A stretch of DNA of 64,000 nt from Candidatus Alistipes faecigallinarum (GCA_019115605.1 DXDG01000023.1:36280-100279); one strand, 5' to 3'. Counted from the stretch's first letter, positions 44,653 through 53,469 are shown. A program made the numbers and translations. Notes: a model not told the origin generated them from the letters alone.

Positions 44653-45605
44653 GCGAGTCCCTCCAGCAGTCGTTTGAGCACCACCTGGGCCGAGATTTCG
44701 CGGTTTGCCGCCTCGGGAATCACCAGCGAGCGCGGCGACTCGATCACCGAGTCGGTAACGATCATGTTGCGGCGCACGGGCAGGCAGTGCATGAAATAGG
44801 CGTTGTTCGTGAGGGCCATCTTTTCGTCATCGACCGTCCACGAGCGGTCCCGGGAGAGGACCTTTCCGTAGTTGGGATCGGCCCAGGCGGCCCAGTTCTT
44901 GGCGTAGACGAAGTCGGCGCCCTCGAGGGCCTTGCGCTGGTCGTACTCCACGCGGGCCCGGCCCACGAAACGCGGGTCGAGCTCGTAGCCTTCGGGGTGG
45001 GTGATGACGAAGTCATAGCCGGCGGCGTTCATCCACTCGGCGAAGGAGTTGGGCACGGCCTGCGGCAGGGCGTTGGGGTGCGGCGCCCAGGTCATCACGA
45101 CCTTCGGGCGCTCCGTGCGCTTGTACTCCTCGATGGTGATCAGGTCGGCGAAGCTCTGCAGCGGGTGGCGCGTGGCGGCCTCCATCGAGAAGACCGGACG
45201 CCCCGAGTAGCGGATGAACTGCTCGAGAACGCGCTCCTCGTAATCCTCGGCCTTGTCGCGGAAGCGGGCGAACGAGCGCACGCCGATCACGTCGCAGTAG
45301 GAGCCCATGACGGGAATCGCCTCGAGCAGGTGCTCGGCCTTGTCGCCGTCCATCACCACGCCGCGCTCCGTCTCGAGCTTCCAGGCCCCCTGGTTCACGT
45401 CGAGAACCATGACGTTCATGCCGAGGTTCATCGCGGCCTTCTGGGTCGAGAGCCGCGTGCGGAGGCTCGAGTTGAAGAAGAGCATCAGCAGCGTGCGGTT
45501 GCGTCCCAGACCGGTGTACTGGAAGCGGTTGCGCTTGATTTCGAGGGCTTCGGCGACGGCCTGGTGCAGGTCGCCGATATCTTCCACGCAGGTAAATTTC
45601 TTCAT
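44649..45605 (-). CDS. argF': N-succinylornithine carbamoyltransferase
   Basis: 318 residues. It follows closely the sequence I remember for the Bacteroides fragilis enzyme: FFNSSLRTRLSTQKAAMNLG holds the carbamoyl-phosphate site, and FMHCLPVRRNMIVTD is the C-terminal motif. The loop GVVMDGDKAEHLLEAIP places Ala at residue 90, where the B. fragilis enzyme has Pro and acetylornithine enzymes have Glu. A small residue there favours the succinyl substrate. The enzyme makes N-succinylcitrulline. It is coupled to argB by ATGA. Confidence 0.95.
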   Translation of the reverse strand: MKKFTCVEDIGDLHQAVAEALEIKRNRFQYTGLGRNRTLLMLFFNSSLRTRLSTQKAAMNLGMNVMVLDVNQGAWKLETERGVVMDGDKAEHLLEAIPVMGSYCDVIGVRSFARFRDKAEDYEERVLEQFIRYSGRPVFSMEAATRHPLQSFADLITIEEYKRTERPKVVMTWAPHPNALPQAVPNSFAEWMNAAGYDFVITHPEGYELDPRFVGRARVEYDQRKALEGADFVYAKNWAAWADPNYGKVLSRDRSWTVDDEKMALTNNAYFMHCLPVRRNMIVTDSVIESPRSLVIPEAANREISAQVVLKRLLEGLA

Positions 45606-45672
45606 GTTCGGTGCGTTTTTTTGTCGGTTTGCGGGCCGGGCCTCCGGGCAAGTGCCCTGGGGCCGGCGTCCG

Positions 45673-46800
45673 CTATTTCTTGAGCGTTTCGGCGAAGGCT
45701 TCGAGGAAGCGGTCGGCCAGTTCGCGCGTGAGGCAGAGCGCCGGCAGCAGCCGGACGGTCGAGGCGCCGGCGCCGCCCGTGAAGATGTGCTTCTCGAAGA
45801 GCAGCTCTCGGCGCAGCTCCGATCCCGATCCGTCGATCTCGACGCCGATCATCAGACCGCGGCCCCGCACCTCCTTCAGGCGGTCGAAGCGGCGCAGCTC
45901 GCCGAGCAGGTAGTCGCCCACGCGGGCGGCATTCTCCACGAGCCCCTCGCCTTCGAGGGTCTCCAGCACGGCGATTGCCGCGGCGCAGGCCAGATGGTTG
46001 CCTCCGAAGGTGGTGCCCAGCATGCCCTGTCGTGCCTCGAAGTGGGGAGCGATCAGCACGCCGCCGATCGGGAATCCGTTGCCCATGCCCTTGGCCGTGG
46101 TGATCAGGTCGGGTCGGATGCCGGCCTGCTGGTGGGCGAAGAAGCGCCCCGTGCGGCCGTATCCCGACTGGATCTCGTCCAGAATGAGCTGCGTGCCCGT
46201 CTCGGTGGCCGCCGCGCGTACGCCGCGCAGGAAGTCGTCCGTCGGGCAGTGGATGCCCGAGACGCCCTGGATGCCCTCGATGATCACGGCGGCAAACTCA
46301 CGCGTAGAGAGCTTCGCGCGGACCGCTTCGAGGTCGTTCAGCGGCACGAACTCCACGTTCGGCGTGCGGTTGAACGGCGCCGAGATCGCGGGGTTGTCCG
46401 TGGCGGCCACGGCGCCCGACGTGCGGCCGTGGAAGGCCTTGCCCATGGCCAGCACCTTCGTGCGGCCCGTCTGGAACGAGGCGAGCTTCAGGGCGTTTTC
46501 GTTGGCCTCGGCCCCCGAGTTGCAGAGGAAGAGGCGGTAGTCGTCATAGTCCGAGATGCGGCCCAGCAGGGCGGCCAGCCGCTGCTGGAGCGAATTTTCC
46601 ACCGAATTGGAGTAGAACCCCAGGCGGGCGACCTGCTCCGAGATGGCCCGTACGTAGGCCGGGTGGGCATGGCCGATCGAGATGACGGCATGCCCGCCGT
46701 AGAGGTCGAGGTACTCGGTGCCGGCCCCGTCGTAGACGAAGCATCCCTTGCCGCGTACCGGCTCCACGGGATAGAGCGAATATACGTTGAAAAGTTCCAT
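45673..46800 (-). CDS. argD: N-acylornithine aminotransferase (PLP, class III)
   Basis: 375 residues from ATG at 46800. LFLCNSGAEANENALKLA is the PLP phosphate region, and KAFHGRTSGAVAATDNP follows. LILDEIQSGYGRTGRFFAHQ has the cofactor-binding Asp, and TTAKGMGNGFPIGG holds the Schiff-base Lys. The enzyme turns acylglutamate semialdehyde into acylornithine. Its placement between argC and argF' fits the pathway order. The acyl group is inferred to be succinyl. Confidence 0.95.
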   Translation of the reverse strand: MELFNVYSLYPVEPVRGKGCFVYDGAGTEYLDLYGGHAVISIGHAHPAYVRAISEQVARLGFYSNSVENSLQQRLAALLGRISDYDDYRLFLCNSGAEANENALKLASFQTGRTKVLAMGKAFHGRTSGAVAATDNPAISAPFNRTPNVEFVPLNDLEAVRAKLSTREFAAVIIEGIQGVSGIHCPTDDFLRGVRAAATETGTQLILDEIQSGYGRTGRFFAHQQAGIRPDLITTAKGMGNGFPIGGVLIAPHFEARQGMLGTTFGGNHLACAAAIAVLETLEGEGLVENAARVGDYLLGELRRFDRLKEVRGRGLMIGVEIDGSGSELRRELLFEKHIFTGGAGASTVRLLPALCLTRELADRFLEAFAETLKK

Positions 46801-46877
46801 GTCTGTCTGGTGTGGTTGTGCCGCACCGCAACGCCCGGACCCCTTGCCGGCTCCGGGCACACTGCGGGCAGCAGGAT

Positions 46878-47840
46878 TTAAAAGGCGCTGGCCTTCAGGC
46901 GCAGTCCCTCCCTCTCGTCGAGCCCGAAAATCAGGTTCATGTTCTCCACGGCCTGACCCGAAGCTCCCTTCAGCAGGTTGTCTATGACCGAGACGATGTG
47001 CAGCATCCCGCCGTGGCGGGCGACATGCAGCAGCGCCTTGTTCGTATTGACCACCTGCTTCAGATCGACGTCGTACGCAACGGCATGCGTGAAGGGCGAG
47101 GCGGCGTAGTAGTCGGCATAGAGCCGGCGGGCCTCCTCCTCCGCAAGGTCGCAGCGCGTGTAGACGCTGGCCAGGATGCCGCGGGCGAAGTCGCCGCGCA
47201 TCGGCACGAAGTGGATCTCGCGGTCGAACGCCGGTTCGAGATGCCGCAGGTTGCGGCCGATTTCGAGCAGGTGCTGGTGCGTGAAGGCCTTGTAGACCGA
47301 GAGGTTCGCCGTGCGCCAGCTGAAGTGGGTCGTCGCCGAGGGTTTCACCCCCGCGCCGGTCGAGCCCGTGACGGCCGTGACGTGCACGTCGTCCTGCAGC
47401 AGCCCCGCGGCCGCCAGCGGCAGCAGCGCCAGCTGGATCGCCGTGGCGAAGCACCCCGGGTTGGCGATGCGCCGCGCCTCGCGGATGCGGTCGCGCTGCC
47501 ACTCCGGAAGTCCGTAGACGAATCCGTCGTGCTCGTCGCGGAAGTCCTGCGCCAGGTCAATGATCCGCAGCCCCTCGGGAATCTCGTGCTCCGCAAGCCA
47601 TGCGCCGCTCTGCCCGTGTGCCGAGCAGAGAAAGACGACATCGACCTCGTGCAGGTCGTACGTCTCGCAGAAGCACATCTGCGTGTCGCCCTCAAGCCCG
47701 CCGTGCACCTGCGTGAGGCGGTTGCCGGCATTCGACGTGCTGTGCACGAACCTTAGCTCCACGGCCGGGTGGTTCACCAGCAGGCGGATCAGCTCGCCGG
47801 CCGTATATCCGGCGCCTCCGATGATTCCGGCACGTATCAT
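46878..47840 (-). CDS. argC: N-acyl-gamma-glutamyl-phosphate reductase
   Basis: 320 residues. IIGGAGYTAGELIRLLVNHP is the NADP-binding start. The active Cys is in ANPGCFATAIQLALLPL, and HFVPMRGDFARGILASVY is the C-terminal substrate block. The enzyme reduces the acylglutamyl phosphate to the semialdehyde. Its start overlaps the argG stop by four bases, so the two are translated together. Confidence 0.96.
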   Translation of the reverse strand: MIRAGIIGGAGYTAGELIRLLVNHPAVELRFVHSTSNAGNRLTQVHGGLEGDTQMCFCETYDLHEVDVVFLCSAHGQSGAWLAEHEIPEGLRIIDLAQDFRDEHDGFVYGLPEWQRDRIREARRIANPGCFATAIQLALLPLAAAGLLQDDVHVTAVTGSTGAGVKPSATTHFSWRTANLSVYKAFTHQHLLEIGRNLRHLEPAFDREIHFVPMRGDFARGILASVYTRCDLAEEEARRLYADYYAASPFTHAVAYDVDLKQVVNTNKALLHVARHGGMLHIVSVIDNLLKGASGQAVENMNLIFGLDEREGLRLKASAF

Positions 47841-49042
47841 TTCCCGTTGCGCTTCTGGACGTTGTAGTAGATCTTGATCGGATTGCCGAAGATCTTCGTG
47901 AAGCCCTTCACGTCGTCGGCCGTCCAGGCCTTGTTCACCTCGCCGTACTCGCCGAAGTCGGTCTTCATCAGATCGTAGGTCGAATCGACGCCCACGAGCG
48001 TGTAGTTGCGCGGGCGGAGGATCAGTTCGACGGTTCCCGTCACGTTGCGCTGCGAGGAGTCGAGCATCGCTTCGATGTCGCGCATGACCGGTTCGAGGTA
48101 CTGCGCCTCGTGGAGGAACATGCCGTACCACGTGGCCACCTGGTCCTTCCAGTAGATCTGCCACTTGGTGAGCGTATGCTTTTCGAGCATCTTGTGGGCG
48201 GCGATGATGAGCATCGGGGCCGCAGCCTCGAAGCCTACGCGGCCCTTGATGCCGATGATCGTGTCGCCGATGTGCATGTCGCGGCCGATGCCGTAGCGCG
48301 AGCCGATCGCCTCGACGGCGCGGATCGCCTCGACCTTGTCCGCATAGGGCTTGCCGTTCACCGCAGCAATCTCGCCCTGCTCGAAGGCGATGGTCAGGTG
48401 CTCCTCGCCCTGGGCCGTAATCTGGCTCGGATAGGCCTCCTCGGGGAGCGTCTGCTCCGAGTGGAGGGTCTCCTTGCCGCCGATCGAGGTGCCCCACAGT
48501 CCCTTGTTGATCGAGTACTCCATCTTCTTGAAGTCGGCCGTGAAGCCGTGCTTGCGCAGGTATTCGATCTCGTATTCGCGCGTGAGGGTCATGTCGCGCG
48601 TCGGGGTGATGATCTCGATGCCGGGGGCGAGGATCTGGAACGTCAGGTCGAAACGCACCTGGTCGTTGCCGGCGCCCGTCGAGCCGTGTGCCACGGCGTC
48701 GGCACCGATCTGCTTGGCGTATTCGATGATGGCCATGGCCTGGAAGATGCGCTCGGAGCTTACCGAGATGGGGTAGGTGCCGTTGCGCAGCACGTTGCCG
48801 AAGATCATGTAGCGGATGCTCTTCTCGTAGTACTCCTGCTCGATGTCGAGCGTGGCGTGCTTCACGGCGCCGAGCTCCAGGGCCCGCTGCTCGATCTTCT
48901 CGAGTTCGGGCTTCGAGAAACCGCCCGTGTTGGCGATGGCCGTGTAGACGTCATATCCCTTCTCCTCGGAGAGGTATTTCACACAAAACGAGGTATCCAG
49001 CCCTCCGCTGAATGCCAGAACGACTTTTTTCTTGCTATCCAT
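47837..49042 (-). CDS. argG: Argininosuccinate synthase
   Basis: 401 residues. The ATP pyrophosphatase loop is VVLAFSGGLDTSFCVKYL. VAHGSTGAGNDQVRFDL is the aspartate and citrulline motif, and AIEALGSRYG-type sequence (AVEAIGSRYGIGRDMHIGDT) follows. The enzyme joins citrulline and aspartate using ATP. It starts 27 bases after the GNAT gene. The citrulline would come from the desuccinylase encoded further down the cluster. Confidence 0.97.
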   Translation of the reverse strand: MDSKKKVVLAFSGGLDTSFCVKYLSEEKGYDVYTAIANTGGFSKPELEKIEQRALELGAVKHATLDIEQEYYEKSIRYMIFGNVLRNGTYPISVSSERIFQAMAIIEYAKQIGADAVAHGSTGAGNDQVRFDLTFQILAPGIEIITPTRDMTLTREYEIEYLRKHGFTADFKKMEYSINKGLWGTSIGGKETLHSEQTLPEEAYPSQITAQGEEHLTIAFEQGEIAAVNGKPYADKVEAIRAVEAIGSRYGIGRDMHIGDTIIGIKGRVGFEAAAPMLIIAAHKMLEKHTLTKWQIYWKDQVATWYGMFLHEAQYLEPVMRDIEAMLDSSQRNVTGTVELILRPRNYTLVGVDSTYDLMKTDFGEYGEVNKAWTADDVKGFTKIFGNPIKIYYNVQKRNGK

Positions 49043-49069
49043 GGTATTTTTCGTTTTTTTCCTGTTTGC

Positions 49070-49690
49070 TTACTTGAGGTGGAACAGCTTCTTGAACTGG
49101 TTCCGGATGAACATGACGTAGGGCGCCAGGCGCGAATGTTTCTGCGGCGGCTCCTTGGCCGGGTCATACAGCATGCCTGTGCAGAGGCACATGCGGCGGT
49201 GGTTGCGCTGCAGGATATCGTAGTTGCAGCACCCCTGGCAGCCCTGCCAGAACTCTTCGTCCTCGGTCAGCTCGGAGAAGGTTACCGGAACGTACCCCAT
49301 GCGGGAGTTGAGCTTCATGACCGGCAGCGACGTGGTAATACTGAATAACTTGGCGTAGGGGAATCGTCGTCGGGCCAGCTCGAAGGTTCGTCGTTTGATC
49401 TGTTCCGCGAGTCCCATGTGCCGGTACTCGGGATCCACGATCAGTCCCGAGGTGGCGACGAAGTCGCCGTGACCCCAGCACTCGATGTAGCTGAACCCGA
49501 CCAGTCTCTCCCCGTCCAGCGCCACGACGGCTTTGCCACCGGTCATCTTCGCGGCGATGTATTCGGGCGTACGCTTGGCGATGCCCGTGCCGCGCTGCAG
49601 CGCCGACTCGTAGATCAGTTCGCAGATGCGCGGAGCGTAGTGCGCATGCGACGAGTCGGCAAAAACGACGCTGATAGTCTTGTTATTCAT
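49070..49690 (-). CDS. GNAT acyltransferase, candidate N-succinylglutamate synthase
   Basis: 206 residues. A GNAT core is visible: AVVALDGERLVGFSYIECWG, then LIVDPEYRHMGLAEQIKRR as the acyl-CoA pyrophosphate loop. The C-terminal part adds a cysteine-rich segment (WQGCQGCCNYDI, CLCTG) and a basic tail. It stands at the head of the arginine genes, and no classical argA or argJ is in the cluster. Genetic work in Bacteroides thetaiotaomicron, as I recall it, assigned the N-succinylglutamate synthase role to a similar GNAT beside argG. It starts 31 bases after the rel gene. Confidence 0.75.
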   Translation of the reverse strand: MNNKTISVVFADSSHAHYAPRICELIYESALQRGTGIAKRTPEYIAAKMTGGKAVVALDGERLVGFSYIECWGHGDFVATSGLIVDPEYRHMGLAEQIKRRTFELARRRFPYAKLFSITTSLPVMKLNSRMGYVPVTFSELTEDEEFWQGCQGCCNYDILQRNHRRMCLCTGMLYDPAKEPPQKHSRLAPYVMFIRNQFKKLFHLK

Positions 49691-49721
49691 TTATCATTTG
49701 TGGGTGAAGTGAAAAAATGTC

Positions 49722-51941
49722 TCAATTGATGCGGAAGGCGCGCTGCACCCCCTTGATCCGCATGATATGGTGCACGAGGGTGTCCACGACGCCCGTGCCC
49801 GGGACCTCGACGGCCACCGTGCCGGCGATGCATCCGTTGGGTGCCGGGGCGAAGTTGATCGAGCGGATGTTGAGCTTCAGGTCGCGCGTGATGACCTCCG
49901 TGATGTGGTTGGTCATGCCCGTCGTGTCGGCGGCGACGATGCGGATCGTTACGCGGAAGGCCCCCTCGGCTGACTGGCGCCAGCGCGCCTCGATGACGCG
50001 GTAGGGGTAGTTCTCGCGCATGCGCCGGGCATTGGGGCAGTCCGTGCGGTGGATCGTGATGCCCGAGTTGATCGTTACGAAGCCGAAGACCTCGTCGCCC
50101 TTGATCGGGTTGCAGCACTTGGCCAGCTTGTACTGGATCTTCGAGATGTCGTCGTCGATGACGAGCGCATCCTGGGAGGCTGCGGCGGTCTCCTTTCCGC
50201 TGTTCTGGGCCGAGGCGGCCTTGCGGCGCTCGATCTCGGCGGCCGCGGCGCGGCGCTCCTCGTCGGCTTCGCCCGAGAGGTGGCGCGTGAGCAGCTCCTT
50301 GATGGTCCCGAAGTCGAGCTTCTGCGTGGCGATCAGCGCGTAGATCTCCGTGCCGGTGCGCACCTTGAAGTGGCGGGCCAGGTAGGCCACCGCCTCGTCC
50401 ATCGTCAGGGCCATCTTCCAGTTCTTTAGCTTGCGTTCGAGCTCCTCGCGGCCCATGCGCATGTGCTTGGCCTGCTCCTCGCGCAGGTAGCTCTTGATCT
50501 TGTTGCGCGCCTTGGGCGTTACGACGAACGAGAGCCAGTCGGCCTTGGGCGTCTGGTTCTTCTGTGTGAGGATCTCGACGATGTCGCCGTTGTGCAGCGG
50601 CTCGCGGATCGAGACGGCCCGCTGGTTCACTTTGCCGCCCGAGCAGGTCGCACCGAGGTTGGTGTGGATGTCGAAGGCGAAGTCGAGCAGCGTGGCTCCT
50701 TCGGGGAGTTTCCGCAGGTCGCCGTTGGGCGTGAAGACGAAGATCTCGCCCGAGGCGGGCTTGGCGTCGAAACGCTGTGCCAGCGAGTGGGTCGTGTCCT
50801 CCATCAGCTCGCGCAGGCGGCTCAGCCACTGTTCGCTGGTCTGCGCCCCCTGCTTGACCCCCTTGTAGCGCCAGTGCGCGGCGATACCGCGCTCGGCCAC
50901 GGCGTCCATGCGTTCGGTGCGGATCTGCACCTCGACCCAGCGGCCCTCGGCCGAGACGGTCGTGTGCAGCGACTCGTAGCCGTTCGACTTGGGAATCGAG
51001 ATCCAGTCGCGCATGCGGTTGGGGTTGGGGGTGTAGAAGTCCGTAACGACCGAGAAGACCGTCCAGCAGAGGCGCTTCTCCTCCTCCGGGGGGCAGTCGA
51101 TGATGATGCGGATGGCGAAGATGTCGTAGACGCCCTCGAAGGGGACATGCTGCTTGTGCATCTTCGACCAGATCGAGAAGATCGACTTCGTGCGGCTCTT
51201 GACGTGGTATTTCAGGCCGATGCGGTCGAGCCGCTCGGTGATCGGCACGAGGAAGCGGGCGATGAAGGCGCGGCGTTCGTCGGCGCTCTCCTCGAGCTTC
51301 GTGGTGATGTGTTCGTAATCCTTCGGTTCGAGGTACTTGAGGGCGATGTCCTCCAGTTCGCTCTTGATGCCGTAGAGTCCCAGCTTGTGGGCGATCTGGG
51401 CGTAGAGGTTCATCGACTCCCAGCTCTTCTTGCGCCACTTTTCGCGCGGGAACATCTCCAGCGAGCGCATCACCTCGAGGCGGTCGGCCAGCTTGATGAG
51501 GATCACGCGCGGGTCTTCGGAGTAGCTGACGATCAGGTCGCGGAAGTTGTCGGCCTGCTCCTTCGAGGCCTTGAGCTTGAGTTCGGAGATGTTCGCCAGG
51601 CCCATGGTGATGCCCACGACCTGCTCGCCGAAGCGGCTGCGGATCTCCTCGGTCAGCGCGAGGAACTCCTCGGCGGGGAGCTGCTTGTGGGCCAGGCGCA
51701 CGACGTCATGCAGGATCGTCGAGACCGTCGAGTTGCGTCCGAGGCCCACCTCGGAGATGACGATGGCCGCCACGGCGGCGGCATGATCCAGCATCGGCGA
51801 GCCGTCGTAGCGGCACACCCCTTCGAGCTTCCCGGCGGCATACTCCAGCGCCTGGTCCACAAGACACTGGGTCGTCTCCGAGAAGTTCGCGCGCACGAGC
51901 GCGCGTAACCCGTCATAGCGTGAGAGATCCATTGAACTCAA
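49722..51941 (-). CDS. relA: RelA/SpoT family (p)ppGpp synthetase with degenerate hydrolase domain
   Basis: 739 residues. The N-terminal HD region keeps LDH and ILHDVV and KLADR, but HDxxED reads HDVVRL and the later HN reads EV, so hydrolysis is probably lost. The synthetase domain is intact in look (SRTKSIFSIWSKM, YDIFAIRII, NGYESLHTTV, EVQIRTERMD). A TGS domain (IFVFTPNGDLRKLPEG) follows at about 385-450, then the RIS-type AKCCNPIKGDEVFGFV, and an ACT domain at the end. The protein makes the starvation signal (p)ppGpp. It lies directly upstream of the arginine cluster. Confidence 0.93.
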   Translation of the reverse strand: MSSMDLSRYDGLRALVRANFSETTQCLVDQALEYAAGKLEGVCRYDGSPMLDHAAAVAAIVISEVGLGRNSTVSTILHDVVRLAHKQLPAEEFLALTEEIRSRFGEQVVGITMGLANISELKLKASKEQADNFRDLIVSYSEDPRVILIKLADRLEVMRSLEMFPREKWRKKSWESMNLYAQIAHKLGLYGIKSELEDIALKYLEPKDYEHITTKLEESADERRAFIARFLVPITERLDRIGLKYHVKSRTKSIFSIWSKMHKQHVPFEGVYDIFAIRIIIDCPPEEEKRLCWTVFSVVTDFYTPNPNRMRDWISIPKSNGYESLHTTVSAEGRWVEVQIRTERMDAVAERGIAAHWRYKGVKQGAQTSEQWLSRLRELMEDTTHSLAQRFDAKPASGEIFVFTPNGDLRKLPEGATLLDFAFDIHTNLGATCSGGKVNQRAVSIREPLHNGDIVEILTQKNQTPKADWLSFVVTPKARNKIKSYLREEQAKHMRMGREELERKLKNWKMALTMDEAVAYLARHFKVRTGTEIYALIATQKLDFGTIKELLTRHLSGEADEERRAAAAEIERRKAASAQNSGKETAAASQDALVIDDDISKIQYKLAKCCNPIKGDEVFGFVTINSGITIHRTDCPNARRMRENYPYRVIEARWRQSAEGAFRVTIRIVAADTTGMTNHITEVITRDLKLNIRSINFAPAPNGCIAGTVAVEVPGTGVVDTLVHHIMRIKGVQRAFRIN

Positions 51942-51957
51942 CCGAATAACCTAACGC

Positions 51958-51988
51958 TTGCAAAGATATGAAAAAAATTATAAATTTG
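51958..51988 (+). promoter_or_regulatory. Promoter of the hemolysin III family gene
   Basis: TTG at 51958-51960, 20 bases, then TAAATTTG at 51981-51988; the ATG follows 25 bases later. The unit interleaves with the divergent rel promoter. Confidence 0.6.
51961..51968 (-). promoter_or_regulatory. Promoter -7 box for the rel gene and perhaps the arginine genes
   Basis: The minus strand reads TATCTTTG, 19 bases before the rel ATG. No further promoter box was seen between rel and the GNAT gene. Confidence 0.65.
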
Positions 51989-52013
51989 ACGCCATCTAAC
52001 GATCCGTTGTCCG

Positions 52014-52670
52014 ATGAAACGAAAAAAAGCGCTGTATGTCCCCACCTTCGGGGAGGAGATCGCCAATACGGTGTCGCACGGCGTCATGGCTCTCGTGTCG
52101 CTCGCGGCCCTGCCGTTTGCGGCCGTATGGGCCTATGTGCATGATGCCCAGGGAGTACTGGCGGCCGTATCGGTCTCCGTATTCGTGATTTCGATCTTCC
52201 TGATGTTCCTGGCCTCGACGCTCTACCACTCGATGGACCCCTCGTCGCGCCACAAGGAGGTTTTCCACATCCTCGACCACATCTTCATCTATGTGGCCAT
52301 CGCCGGCAGCTACACGCCCATCGCCCTCTCGGTGATCGGGGGCTGGCAGGGCGTGGTGATCGCCGTCGTACAGTGGGCGATGGTGCTCTTCGGGATCTTT
52401 TACAAGTCGCTCTCGCGCCGTTCGATTCCGGCCGTGAGCCTGACGATCTACCTGGTCATGGGGTGGACGATCCTCTTCTTCCTGCCGCTCTTTATCCGCA
52501 GGGCCTCGGTGCCGCTGCTGTGGCTCATCGCCGCGGGCGGCGTGCTCTATACCGTCGGGGCGTGGTTCTACGCCCGCAAGGGGTTCCGCTACCACCACCT
52601 CGTGTGGCACCTGCTGATCAACCTCGCGGTCGCCTGCCACTTCGTGGGGATCGTCTTCTTCCTCTATTGA
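52014..52670 (+). CDS. Hemolysin III family (PAQR-type) membrane protein
   Basis: 218 residues with seven hydrophobic helices. The N-terminal GEEIANTVSHGVMALVSL holds the conserved Glu/His motif. FLASTLYHSMDPSSRHKEVF and LDHIFIYVAIAGSYTPIAL are the metal-binding family blocks, and FRYHHLVWHLLINLAVACHF closes the protein. The family is called hemolysin III, but its usual bacterial role is unclear; it belongs with the PAQR/ceramidase-like fold. It converges with the methyltransferase gene, 25 bases apart. Confidence 0.93.
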   Translation: MKRKKALYVPTFGEEIANTVSHGVMALVSLAALPFAAVWAYVHDAQGVLAAVSVSVFVISIFLMFLASTLYHSMDPSSRHKEVFHILDHIFIYVAIAGSYTPIALSVIGGWQGVVIAVVQWAMVLFGIFYKSLSRRSIPAVSLTIYLVMGWTILFFLPLFIRRASVPLLWLIAAGGVLYTVGAWFYARKGFRYHHLVWHLLINLAVACHFVGIVFFLY

Positions 52671-52695
52671 TGTTGTTCGCAAAGGCTCTCGGCCG

Positions 52696-53469
52696 TCAGT
52701 GCCTGTAGACCACATAGATGTGGTCCCGGGGCAGGGCGTAGCGGCGGCACGCCTCCTCGCCGAGCGCCGCGGCGTAGTCGATGTCCGCAGCCTCGAATCC
52801 CGCCTCACGCAGCCGGTCGGCGTAGTCGGCGCCGTAGATGCGCCGGTGGTCGTACTGCCCGAAGATGCGCGTGCGCTCGTCGGGGTCGGTGATCGTGTCG
52901 TCCTCGTAGGTGTGTTCGTAGTCGGGCTCCACGGGCGAGAGGAGGATGCCCCAGCCTCCAGGACGCAGGATGCGGTGCAGCTCGCGCAGTGCCCGCCGGT
53001 CGTCGGCGACATGTTCGAGCAGGTGGTTGCAGAGAATGACATCGACCGAACGGTCGGCCAGCGGGATCTGCTGCACGTCGAAGTGCAGGTCGGCCAGCGG
53101 GCTTTCGAGGTCGGCCGTGACATATTGCCCGGGGAAGCCGGCGAAATGCGGCTTCAGGTGGCGCATGATGCAGACCTCGGGGGCGATGTGCAGCGTCCGG
53201 GGGTGGCTCTGCAGCAGGTCGGTCTCGCGCGTGAGGTAGAGCCACAGCAAACGGTGGCGCTCCAGCGAGAGGCAGTGCGGACAGAGGGCGTTGGCGCGTG
53301 AGCGGACGTAGCCGTAGGGCAGGAACTTCCGGTAGCGGTGCCCGCACAGGGGGCACTCCACACGGCTGCCCTGGTAGAAGAATCCCACGACGGGCACGGC
53401 CCACGAGGCGATGCGCTGCAGCACGGGGCGCGGGATGTGGTTTAGGGCCCAGCGGATCAGCCGTTTCAT
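52696..53469 (-). CDS. SAM-dependent methyltransferase with N-terminal cysteine pairs
   Basis: 257 residues. Residues of about 39-70 carry two CxxC pairs (CPLCGHRYRKF and LCPHCLSLERHRLLW) that may bind zinc. The methyltransferase fold follows: LHIAPE in place of the usual glycine loop, YVTADLES, then VDVILCNHLLEHVADDRRAL and LRPGGWGILL. The substrate is unknown; some similar proteins sit in glycan clusters. It is coupled by ATGA to xseB, so it shares a transcript with the exonuclease genes. Confidence 0.85.
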   Translation of the reverse strand: MKRLIRWALNHIPRPVLQRIASWAVPVVGFFYQGSRVECPLCGHRYRKFLPYGYVRSRANALCPHCLSLERHRLLWLYLTRETDLLQSHPRTLHIAPEVCIMRHLKPHFAGFPGQYVTADLESPLADLHFDVQQIPLADRSVDVILCNHLLEHVADDRRALRELHRILRPGGWGILLSPVEPDYEHTYEDDTITDPDERTRIFGQYDHRRIYGADYADRLREAGFEAADIDYAAALGEEACRRYALPRDHIYVVYRH

